From Sporomusa sp. KB1 (GTDB lineage: Bacteria; Bacillota; Negativicutes; Sporomusales; Sporomusaceae), in NCBI RefSeq assembly GCF_007830295.1, contig NZ_VLKC01000002.1, positions 1,026,940-1,090,939 of the forward strand: a DNA stretch of 64,000 bases, read 5' to 3'. Position numbers and translations under genes: made by a program. Below are positions 36,914 through 46,921 of the stretch, in pieces. Positions within the stretch are counted from its first letter, which is position 1, and each line of letters begins with the position of its first letter. The notes beneath the pieces are model-generated. The model ran no database searches. It worked only from the letters and a program-made list of their open reading frames with translations, and was not told the DNA's origin.

Positions 36914-37576
36914 CTAAAACTCATTTAGAATAATAACTGAGTTTTTGTGAGCCTTTGCCATATATAAAGCTTGATCCGCTTTGATAAGAAGATTTTTTGA
37001 ATCTTGCTCAGGTTCTAATGAGACTATTCCTGCACTAATTGTAAGACCATAAGGGTTTTGAAGGCGGTGTTCAACCTTATAGCGAATTCGTTCTATGATA
37101 GCGGTAGTGTCTTCTAAAGAAGTCTCAGAAAAAATTATTGCAAATTCGTCTCCACCCCATCGAGTAACAACATCTGAACTCCGCGTATTTTTTTTTAGAA
37201 TGGTTGCGAGGTCGATTAATAATCCATCGCCTATCATGTGACCATAAATATCGTTTACTGCTTTAAAGTTATCCGCATCAATCATAGCAATACATAACGA
37301 TGAATTCCTTTTAGCGGCTTTCAGCTCTGCTTCTGTCAGTTGTAAATAAAAATATCTTCTATTCCATAAACCTGTTAAAAAATCAGTGTGAGCACTTAAG
37401 TTTAGCTTGTTGATTAACTTGCCATTTATAAGTCCCACTATCATCAGAATAGTTGAGATGATCATCCAGTACAACCAAGCATAACGAATTTGATATACCG
37501 TAATCAAATAATAACCTGATATACCGACAATTGCCCCAAGTACCGCCAGTATGATTGGGGCATAGTTATAAAACAC
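36914..37576 (-). CDS. Membrane diguanylate cyclase
   Basis: A 220-residue protein with two N-terminal transmembrane helices (about 7-27 and 33-52) and one GGDEF domain. The signature RWGGDEFAIIF is intact, and the inhibitory RxxD site is present as RSSD exactly five residues before it, so it should make c-di-GMP and be inhibited by it. LTGLWNRRYFYLQL marks the domain start, and AGIVSLEP and ADQALYMAK the end. There is no separate sensor domain beyond the membrane helices. Encoded 87 bases upstream of the EAL-HDOD gene on the same strand. Confidence 0.93.
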   Translation of the reverse strand: MFYNYAPIILAVLGAIVGISGYYLITVYQIRYAWLYWMIISTILMIVGLINGKLINKLNLSAHTDFLTGLWNRRYFYLQLTEAELKAAKRNSSLCIAMIDADNFKAVNDIYGHMIGDGLLIDLATILKKNTRSSDVVTRWGGDEFAIIFSETSLEDTTAIIERIRYKVEHRLQNPYGLTISAGIVSLEPEQDSKNLLIKADQALYMAKAHKNSVIILNEF

Positions 37577-37772
37577 TTATAGCTTACACCCTTTCATTTT
37601 CTTTAAATTTTCAAAGTCAATTACAGCAAATATAACATTTACCAGTTATGGAATGCAGTCTACTATCCATAGTAGTAACAATAACCAGTTTTTGAAAAGA
37701 GCATAGTTTTTACATAATTTAGTGAATAACTTAATTATAGCCCTATCTGATAAAGGGTACAATCGACTATAC

Positions 37773-37922
37773 ATGAAAACTCTACTACCAAAAAATGACC
37801 GTTCACTATCCTATGAGGATAGTGCCGCTCTTAATTCAAAAAAATTATGCAGGAAATATAGTGAATCTATCGAATATGGTATTAATTTCATCATTTCTAT
37901 TACAAAAGGAGAGATACTGTGA
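37773..37922 (+). CDS. Possible small protein upstream of the V4R gene
   Basis: A frame of 49 codons (MKTLLPKNDRSLSYEDSAAL...) whose stop overlaps the next start as GTGA, suggesting coupling. The ribosome site is poor, and no family is recognised; it may be only leader sequence. The rest of the gap 37577-37772 shows nothing recognisable. Confidence 0.25.
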   Translation: MKTLLPKNDRSLSYEDSAALNSKKLCRKYSESIEYGINFIISITKGEIL

Positions 37923-38440
37923 ACCGAAAATATGAATTCAACTGGAATTTATTAGGAAATATTTCAGAAGGTCGGCCTAATTTGGGACCCTTGGTTAGCA
38001 CTGAAGTTTACCGCTTGATGCAATTTTGTTTTCGCGATATTCTAGAGAATAACTACGGCACAGAAGCGGCAGATCGATTATTTTATGAGGCTGGCCTCTT
38101 AGCCGGGAAACACTTTTATCAAAATACTATGAATAAAGTTGAAAACTTTAGCGATTTCATTAAATCGTTGCAATTAATCCTCGCAGATAAGGGCATTGGT
38201 ATATTACGTATTGAGGAGGCCGATCATGAGCAAGGTAAATTTGTTCTAAGCATATCTGAAGATTTGGATTGCTCAGGTTTACCTGAGCTTGATTACGAAA
38301 TTTGTGTGTATGACGAAGGTTTTATCTCCGGCCTTTTGGAAAGTTTCACTGGTGAAAAGTTCAAAGTCAAAGAAGTCGACTGCTGGTGTACCGGCGACCG
38401 TACTTGCCGTTTTGTAGCTGAGTTAATTAAAGAAAATTAG
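37919..38440 (+). CDS. Stand-alone V4R domain protein
   Basis: A 173-residue soluble protein. The C-terminal motif VDCWCTGDRTCRF is the conserved cysteine signature of V4R (4-vinyl-reductase) domains, which bind small hydrophobic or aromatic molecules; the centre (FYEAGLLAGKHFYQ, then YDEGFISGLLESFTG) fits the same domain. The GTG start follows AAAGGAGAG. In XylR/DmpR-type regulators V4R is the sensor domain fused to the regulator; here it is separate and sits 44 bases upstream of a PAS/PucR regulator on the same strand. A two-gene sensing unit is inferred. Confidence 0.88.
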   Translation: MNRKYEFNWNLLGNISEGRPNLGPLVSTEVYRLMQFCFRDILENNYGTEAADRLFYEAGLLAGKHFYQNTMNKVENFSDFIKSLQLILADKGIGILRIEEADHEQGKFVLSISEDLDCSGLPELDYEICVYDEGFISGLLESFTGEKFKVKEVDCWCTGDRTCRFVAELIKEN

Positions 38441-38484
38441 AAATTCCCCAACATTAAGTTTCTTTGACAGGAGGACTATCTTTT

Positions 38485-40086
38485 TTGGATCAGGAAGAAA
38501 AAAGTGATATTAATGAGCTAATAGGATTAATAAACTCTATTTTATATACTAAGGCTCTCCCTCCAAACATCACCGAGTATACCGACAAATACTTATCTTT
38601 CGGAAAATTAGTAAACGATTTGTTAGCTATTCGCAAATTTACATATGAGTTGTCTAATGGTGAATTAACCCACTCTCTCGAACTACGCGGCTATTGGCCA
38701 GGGGCACTGAAAGCTTTGCAATCAAATCTTCGTCATTTGGCTTGGCAGACCAGTATGGTTGCTTCAGGCGACTACAGTCAGCGCGTTGATTTTATGGGAA
38801 GCTTTTCTACTTCATTTAATTCAATGATTATACGCTTGAATGAACTAACAGAAAATGAAAAACAACATATTGCTGAACTTGAAAAGAATCAGCTAATTAT
38901 AAAAGAGAGCGAACGAAAGTATAAACTGCTGGCAGATAATACCGATGATGTAATCTGGTTACTAAATGATAAACTGAAAATCCATTATATCAGTCCCTCA
39001 ATTGAGAAATTATTAGGTTATACTTCGGAAGAGTTAGAGGGTAAAAAAATTACTGAAACTCCGCTCTCCTTCTTGCAAGCTTTGTGTGAAGATAATACAT
39101 CATTTCTCAAGACTGATAAAAAGCATGAACCTCTTATCATTGAATGGAATCAGCTCGGAAAAAATAGAAAAATGATTTGGACAGAGTCTTTAGTAACTAT
39201 TGTCCAAAGTAACGAAGGCGATTTTATTGGATTTCTGGGGGTAACGAGAGACATTAGTGAGCGAAGAAAAACTGAAGGTCTTTTACACCAGGCCTACGAG
39301 CGAAAGAAAAAAAATGATTTTTTTAGCCTAATTATAAATCGAAATTATACTGACGACTCTGAAATTAAAGATTTAGCTCTGCAAAGCAAGATATATATCC
39401 CTAAATATTTTTCCCTCCTTTTTCTTGTAATTACTAATATATGTTTTGAGGAAGACACTCGCAAACAACAAACTATTGATGCATTGATAGACCTTCTTAA
39501 TAAAAAAGAAGACACTATTGCTTGGGAAACTGCTAACGGGATTGGAATTGTATGGTCTATTACTAAAAATACTACTGATATTAATCGTAATAATAGAGAA
39601 ATAGAAGAAGCTGGAGTTTATATAAAATATATATCGGCATATTTTCCCGATATTGAAATAAATATCGGAATAGCGAATTATTTAGATGGCTGGGCTGACT
39701 TTTCCAAACGATTAAAGAATGCGGAAACAGCAATAAAAATCAGCAAACAGATTTGGCCGGATCAAAAAGTTTGTCATTATGAAAACTGTGGGATTTATCA
39801 GGTTCTTGCACCATTTACTATTTCGAATGATGCACAGGCATATGTAAACAAAATGATTGGTTCTCTAATCCAGCACGACATAAACTCTGGAACTGAATTA
39901 GTTGGTACACTTGAAAAAATTCTATCTGGCTTAAGTTTTAAAGAAATAGGCACACAAATGTTTTTGCACCATAAAACTATACAACTAAGAAAACAACGTA
40001 TTGAGCAAATATTAAACATTTCTCTTGACTCTTATGAAACACGAATGGCTCTCTCTACAGCTCTTCAGTTAATGAAACTTTTATAA
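38485..40086 (+). CDS. PAS-containing regulator with PucR/CdaR-type C-terminal helix-turn-helix
   Basis: A 533-residue soluble protein. The N-terminal 120 residues (GELTHSLELRGYWPGALKAL, then SGDYSQRVDFMGSFSTSFN) match a HAMP-like segment often found beside V4R proteins. A PAS domain follows (about 140-270: YKLLADNTDDVIWLLNDKLK, GFLGVTRDISERR), then a divergent GGDEF-like domain of the CdaR type without GGDEF residues. The C-terminal PucR helix-turn-helix is LSFKEIGTQMFLHHKTIQLR. The start is taken as TTG at 38485, ten bases after AGGAGG; the earlier TTG at 38464 lacks one. It probably binds DNA in response to the V4R partner or a PAS ligand. The target genes are unknown; the FAD oxidase at 40501 is one candidate. 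Confidence 0.82.
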   Translation: MDQEEKSDINELIGLINSILYTKALPPNITEYTDKYLSFGKLVNDLLAIRKFTYELSNGELTHSLELRGYWPGALKALQSNLRHLAWQTSMVASGDYSQRVDFMGSFSTSFNSMIIRLNELTENEKQHIAELEKNQLIIKESERKYKLLADNTDDVIWLLNDKLKIHYISPSIEKLLGYTSEELEGKKITETPLSFLQALCEDNTSFLKTDKKHEPLIIEWNQLGKNRKMIWTESLVTIVQSNEGDFIGFLGVTRDISERRKTEGLLHQAYERKKKNDFFSLIINRNYTDDSEIKDLALQSKIYIPKYFSLLFLVITNICFEEDTRKQQTIDALIDLLNKKEDTIAWETANGIGIVWSITKNTTDINRNNREIEEAGVYIKYISAYFPDIEINIGIANYLDGWADFSKRLKNAETAIKISKQIWPDQKVCHYENCGIYQVLAPFTISNDAQAYVNKMIGSLIQHDINSGTELVGTLEKILSGLSFKEIGTQMFLHHKTIQLRKQRIEQILNISLDSYETRMALSTALQLMKLL

Positions 40087-40330
40087 ATTTCAGTCCGACT
40101 CTGCTGCCTAATACTTTAATGCCAGCCCGTCTTTCGGCTAATAATCCTCACCAATAATGAAATTGCTGTAATAAACAGGAGACAGCAACTATGTTTGATA
40201 GGATTTTTCCCGAAAACAACTTCCCAGTCCGTTTTCATGTATATTCTACTGACTTCTTTTGAAAAAAGGGACATTATAAATATAAATTTAGCCCAAAAAA
40301 TACACTCCCAAAGATCATAAATCTTTGGGA
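40087..40330. other. Gap with minus-strand hairpin
   Basis: No gene. CTCCCAAAGAT/ATCTTTGGGAG (40304-40331) followed on the minus strand by GTGTATTTTTTGGG could be a terminator, but no minus-strand gene upstream needs it. Confidence 0.35.
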
Positions 40331-40397
40331 GATGTGACAAAGGGACGGTGGTTGTGTCTTTATATAAGACAACACCACCGTCCCCTTTGCATCCTGC
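40331..40397. repeat. Dispersed palindromic repeat, copy B
   Basis: Nearly identical to 33188-33252: GATGTGACAAA, then arms GGGACGGTGGT/ACCACCGTCCC, then ATCCTGC. Two copies 7 kb apart suggest a mobile or REP-like intergenic element. Confidence 0.8.
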
Positions 40398-40500
40398 TGC
40401 CAGATTAGTTATCAGGACTCTAAACAGGTTTCTTAGGGCTAAGCAAAGTAACAAAATATATTTTATTAACATAAAATAATACGAGAGAATAAAAAAGTAG

Positions 40501-41829
40501 GTGAATAACTTGAGCTACACAGGGCTAACAGGAAAGGTTGTAGTACCAGGGCAGCCCGAGTATGAGCAAGCCAGACAAGAATATAACATAGCTATAAACA
40601 AATACCCTTGTGCTATCGTCTATTGCTTTAACGCTTGCGATATAGCCAATGCAATACTTTGGTCACGAAAACAAGGAGTCAAACTGCGAATCCGATCCGG
40701 CAGACATAATTATGAAGGTTATTCTACTGGGAATCGCAAATTAGTGATAGACACTACCTTAATGAACGATATAAAAGTAAATACTGACGATGACACCGTT
40801 GACATACAAGCCGGAGTAAGATTAGGGTATTTATATGAAAGGCTCTATCAATGTGGTTACACATTCCCGGGGGGAACTTGTCCGTCTGTAGGCATATCCG
40901 GGCTGGTTTTGGGAGGCGGAATAGGGTTATCTACCCGTTATTTGGGTCTTACGGCAGATAGTCTATTGGAAGCAGAAATGGTTGATGCCGAAGGTAATCA
41001 GCTAATGGTAAACGACTGCTGTAATCCAGGGCTATTTTGGGCACTAAGGGGAGCAGGCGGTGGGAATTTCGGGGTTGTAACCAGGTATAAATTCCGGTTA
41101 AAAAATGTTGACAAAATAACGCTAATTCAGTTGAGATGGGATAATGATAAATCAGCCAGACTTGAATTCCTGCGGGTATGGCAGAAATGGCTGCTAAATT
41201 TGGACCGCAGGATTAGTGCATTTGGTGGAATATACAAACTGGGAGCATGGATGAACTCATTCTTTTACGGATGTCCGGAGGAAGCCAGACAAATTTTAGG
41301 GCCCTTACTGGAGATACCCGGGATAACCCTTGAAAATATAGAGTATGTAGATTTCATAGATGCAGTAAAAACAATAGGGGAAATCTATCCCGAACGAGAA
41401 GCATTTAAGGCTACGGGTAGATTCGTGCACAGGCACTTTTCACAGAGTGAACTAGTAAAATTTATAGATATTATAGATAAAGCACCGGCTAACAATACAA
41501 ATTCTTCCATCCGGGTATACTCGTTAGGGGGAGCCGTTAGAAATGTGGAAGTAAACGAAACAGCCTTTTTTGACAGGCAAGCCAATTATATAATTGCTAT
41601 AACCTCGTCTTGGGAAAGCAAAAAAGAAGCATCGCTCCACAAAAAATGGGTAACAACAGGTTTTGACTATATTTATACGGTAACTTTGGGCTCATATATT
41701 AACTTCCCCTACAACAATTTGCCAAATTATGAACAGGCATACTATGGAGCACATGTACGAAGACTGCAGCGTATCAAGAAAGAATATGATCCCTATAATA
41801 TTTTCAGCTTTCCTCAAAGTATTTTGTAA
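40501..41829 (+). CDS. Berberine-bridge-type FAD-linked oxidase
   Basis: A 442-residue cytosolic flavoenzyme. The FAD-binding part has the histidine attachment site in RIRSGRHNYEGYS and the cysteine site in GGTCPSVGISGLVLGGGIG, so the flavin is probably bound twice covalently, as in berberine bridge and sugar oxidases. ALRGAGGGNFGVVTRYKF and the C-terminal BBE motif YDPYNIFSFPQSIL are also present. It uses oxygen or another acceptor to oxidise an alcohol, sugar or alkaloid-like substrate, which cannot be identified. The start is GTG 40501 or, with a better ribosome site (AGGTG), TTG 40510. Confidence 0.88.
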   Translation: MNNLSYTGLTGKVVVPGQPEYEQARQEYNIAINKYPCAIVYCFNACDIANAILWSRKQGVKLRIRSGRHNYEGYSTGNRKLVIDTTLMNDIKVNTDDDTVDIQAGVRLGYLYERLYQCGYTFPGGTCPSVGISGLVLGGGIGLSTRYLGLTADSLLEAEMVDAEGNQLMVNDCCNPGLFWALRGAGGGNFGVVTRYKFRLKNVDKITLIQLRWDNDKSARLEFLRVWQKWLLNLDRRISAFGGIYKLGAWMNSFFYGCPEEARQILGPLLEIPGITLENIEYVDFIDAVKTIGEIYPEREAFKATGRFVHRHFSQSELVKFIDIIDKAPANNTNSSIRVYSLGGAVRNVEVNETAFFDRQANYIIAITSSWESKKEASLHKKWVTTGFDYIYTVTLGSYINFPYNNLPNYEQAYYGAHVRRLQRIKKEYDPYNIFSFPQSIL

Positions 41830-41938
41830 AAACAACTATGAGTGATGGTATAACACGGATTAATCGAATCTATCAAACTAGTAACCCCAGCATCTGGGAC
41901 AACGCACCTGTCCCTTTGTCCCACCCGAATTGAACCAA

Positions 41939-41970
41939 ACAGCCGGACAATTGATATCTTGTCCGGCTGT
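41939..41970. terminator. Hairpin between the FAD oxidase and katG
   Basis: ACAGCCGGACAA and TTGTCCGGCTGT pair perfectly around eight bases. The two flanking genes converge here, so it probably ends both transcripts, although T-runs are short. Confidence 0.65.
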
Positions 41971-42090
41971 TGTATAAGCTGCTTATAGCTTCCATGAAGC
42001 CCTTAAACCATCTGTCAATTCATGGCCTATCGCTTCTTTAAATTATCCGATTTTAGAAGTCAGGATACCTCCGAAGACTTCCTCCCAAAA

Positions 42091-44561
<2,471 letters not shown>

Positions 44562-44605
44562 AAATTAAGCATAAGCTTGCCGTTCCGGCAACTTATGCTT
44601 AATTC
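44562..44605 (-). terminator. Terminator of the siroheme reductase gene
   Basis: AATTAAGCATAAG pairs with CTTATGCTTAATT, with an inner TTGCCG/CGGCAA stem; the minus strand continues AATTTATTATG. Confidence 0.75.
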
Positions 44606-44662
44606 ACAATAACATAACTATTAGTTTATCTTTTGATTGGTGGAGGCGAACCTTGCTATTTC

Positions 44663-45346
44663 TTAATTGGATAAATCCTGTTTGACCTTTTCAAATCCGA
44701 AACGGTCAATTAGATTTCCTAGGCGTTCATAACTCTTTGCATGTTCTTTATAATAATTAATAATCTTATCAACCAACGGCAAAACATCCTCTTGCGGCAC
44801 ATTTTCAGCTAATATATTTGCCAGCCGTGGTTTGATGCCGGCATTACCGCCAATCATGATTGTGTATCCTTTCGGGGTACCCATAATTCCTAAATCCCTG
44901 ACCGATGGTTCACTACAAGAATTCGCACAGCCAGCAACACTCATTTTAAATTTAGATGGTAAATCCATACCATGATATTTTTCATCCAGCTCAAAACCTA
45001 ATGTTACAGCATCCTGTTGGGCCCGTTTACAGAAATGGGTTGCCGGACAAATTTTTATGCTGCGTACGCACAAACCAATAGCATGTCCTTTTTTCATGCC
45101 CAGCTCTCCCCACACCTGGTCAATCTTATCTTCCTCAATGCCGACAATGGCAATGCGCTGCGCACTTGTAAGTTTTAAAGCCTGGGCACCATACTTTTCC
45201 GCCACATCCACAATTTTACGCATCAGATTGAAATCTAAAATAACCCCTCCGGGTATATGCGGTGCCACAGCATAGGTTCTTTTGTCCCGTTGCAATACAG
45301 CACCTTTTTCCAACATATCACGTTTTGTCTCTTGTCTTATTTCCAT
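44663..45346 (-). CDS. Small siroheme/[4Fe-4S] sulfite or nitrite reductase-like protein
   Basis: A 227-residue single-unit protein with the siroheme-iron-sulfur ligands CPATHFC (Cys-x5-Cys) and GCANSC (Cys-x3-Cys), plus KMSVAGCANSCSEPSVRDLG and the half-domain start YAVAPHIPGGVI. Size and motifs match the low-molecular-weight assimilatory-type sulfite reductases found in Desulfovibrio and other anaerobes, about half the length of usual enzymes. It could reduce sulfite or nitrite; physiological roles of this group are poorly settled. GGAGGAG precedes the ATG at 45346. It is a single-gene unit. Confidence 0.85.
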   Translation of the reverse strand: MEIRQETKRDMLEKGAVLQRDKRTYAVAPHIPGGVILDFNLMRKIVDVAEKYGAQALKLTSAQRIAIVGIEEDKIDQVWGELGMKKGHAIGLCVRSIKICPATHFCKRAQQDAVTLGFELDEKYHGMDLPSKFKMSVAGCANSCSEPSVRDLGIMGTPKGYTIMIGGNAGIKPRLANILAENVPQEDVLPLVDKIINYYKEHAKSYERLGNLIDRFGFEKVKQDLSN

Positions 45347-45369
45347 AATATCTCCTCCATGATAAAATG

Positions 45370-45606
45370 TTGACGCGTACAGTATCTCCCAATACTATTT
45401 TGTACAAAAATAATTTTAAAAAACATCCCCTATCTATCTGAGTACGAAAGTAATGAAGCCCTTGGCACCTCCGATTGGAAGGCGCAAGGGCTAAAAATAA
45501 ATAAGCTGCCCCCGATAAAATTTCGAGAGCAGCTGCATACGGCATAAGTTTTTTTAAGGGGTCCCACTTTAAGGGTTCAGACTACAAGGTAGTCTGTTTT
45601 TTTATT
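45370..45606 (+). ncRNA. Candidate small RNA with its own promoter and terminator
   Basis: On the plus strand TTGACG (45370-45375), a 17-base spacer and TACTAT (45393-45398) form a good promoter. About 200 bases on, CAGACTA/TAGTCTG followed by TTTTTTTATT (45586-45606) is a clean intrinsic terminator. No plus-strand gene lies between. The transcript would contain two more stems (GCCCTTG/CAAGGGC at 45461-45494, GCTGC/GCAGC at 45509-45537). Alternatively these are leader or trailer structures of the minus-strand neighbours. Confidence 0.4.
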
Positions 45607-45652
45607 GGCATCAGGTAACCGCAGACAGCTCCCATTTGCCAAGCGGGAACTA

Positions 45653-46738
45653 TTATAAAAAGGTTTTTCCCAATGTATCAGCTGCCAATAATGCATTATA
45701 CAGTTCTTCCGGAGTCACATCCCCAAGCATATTATGAATGGATTCCCCTGGCATACATGCTTTTTCTGCAGCAATGTGAACTCTTTTTACATCCTTGACG
45801 CCGACTTGCGCTAAAGTTACAGGTAAGCCAACAGATATACAGAATTCAATTACTTCCGCAATTTCTTCCATAGGAGCGTTTTCAATAATCAACTGCGCTA
45901 TCGTGCCAAATGCCACTAAATCTCCGTGCATAGTTGATTCACATTCTTCTAAAGCGGTAAAGCCGTTATATACAGAATGGGAGACCGCCAGGCCACCATT
46001 ATCTGCTCCCACACCGCTTAAATAGGTATTTGCCTCAATGATATTTTCCACTGCCGGAGTTAAAATACCCTGTTCAACTGCCAATTTTGCTTTATAGCCA
46101 TCCGCAAAAAGTGTTTCATAGCAAAGCTTGCAAAGAGCCATTGCTGATTTAGTGATTCCCCCATTTTCGAGGCTGGGCGAATTTGTTTTTAAGCAGGCTC
46201 TTGCTTCAAAATAGGTGCCTAAAGCATCTCCCATTCCTGCCACTAAAAATTTTACCGGTGCTGCGGCAATAATGGAAGAATCTACAATGACTGCCTCCGG
46301 ATTTTTCGGATAAAAAATATATTTGCAAAATGAGCCGTCATCGTTGTAAATTACAGAAAGGCCTGTGCAGGGAGCATCGGTAGCTGCTACTGTAGGCATA
46401 ACTACCACCGGCAAATTTTCATAATATGCGGTAGCTTTGGCAGTGTCTATGGCACTTCCGCCGCCAATTGCACATACAACTTGAATTTTATTTTCTTTTA
46501 CAATTCTTCTCATTCTTTCAATTTCGCCCGTAGAACTGATCCCGTTAAACACTTCAAACATAATTTTAACAGTTTTGTTTTCAAAGCTTTTTTCAATTTT
46601 TGGCTTGGCTATTTTGTAGCCGCTGCGGCTACACACAAACAAAAAAGAAGATCCCAAATCTTTGGTGTTTTCATAGGCTTCAAACAAAGCATCTTTTCCC
46701 TGTACATACTTAGCAGGTGCTCTCATTAATTTCAACAT
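45653..46738 (-). CDS. gldA: Glycerol dehydrogenase
   Basis: A 361-residue NAD-dependent, metal-containing dehydrogenase. It begins MRAPAKYVQGKDALFEAYEN as GldA proteins do. AIGGGSAIDTAKATAY binds NAD, VMPTVAATDAPCTGLSVIY and VAGMGDALGTYFEARA carry the catalytic and metal-binding aspartate, and the two metal histidines are in GGLAVSHSVYNGF and STMHGDLVAFG. It oxidises glycerol to dihydroxyacetone, the first step of anaerobic glycerol use. No dihydroxyacetone kinase is adjacent. Confidence 0.94.
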   Translation of the reverse strand: MLKLMRAPAKYVQGKDALFEAYENTKDLGSSFLFVCSRSGYKIAKPKIEKSFENKTVKIMFEVFNGISSTGEIERMRRIVKENKIQVVCAIGGGSAIDTAKATAYYENLPVVVMPTVAATDAPCTGLSVIYNDDGSFCKYIFYPKNPEAVIVDSSIIAAAPVKFLVAGMGDALGTYFEARACLKTNSPSLENGGITKSAMALCKLCYETLFADGYKAKLAVEQGILTPAVENIIEANTYLSGVGADNGGLAVSHSVYNGFTALEECESTMHGDLVAFGTIAQLIIENAPMEEIAEVIEFCISVGLPVTLAQVGVKDVKRVHIAAEKACMPGESIHNMLGDVTPEELYNALLAADTLGKTFL

Positions 46739-46921
46739 AACAGCATCGTCTCCTAGAAATTTATTTTGTGTAAAAATTCACGTATAAACAAACAGTAACT
46801 CACGATTTACTTACTTGTATTTTAGCACTCTTTCCCCCTGATTTTTAATGAAAAAATTAGCAAATTGCACTTGCTAAGTATTGCGGTGATTTTATATTAT
46901 CCTTTTCCCTGTCGCTTAGAG

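Noticed and set aside
45318..45545. A 75-codon minus-strand reading frame ahead of the siroheme reductase
   Set aside because: It overlaps the reductase start and stem-loop sequences, has no ribosome site and no family features.
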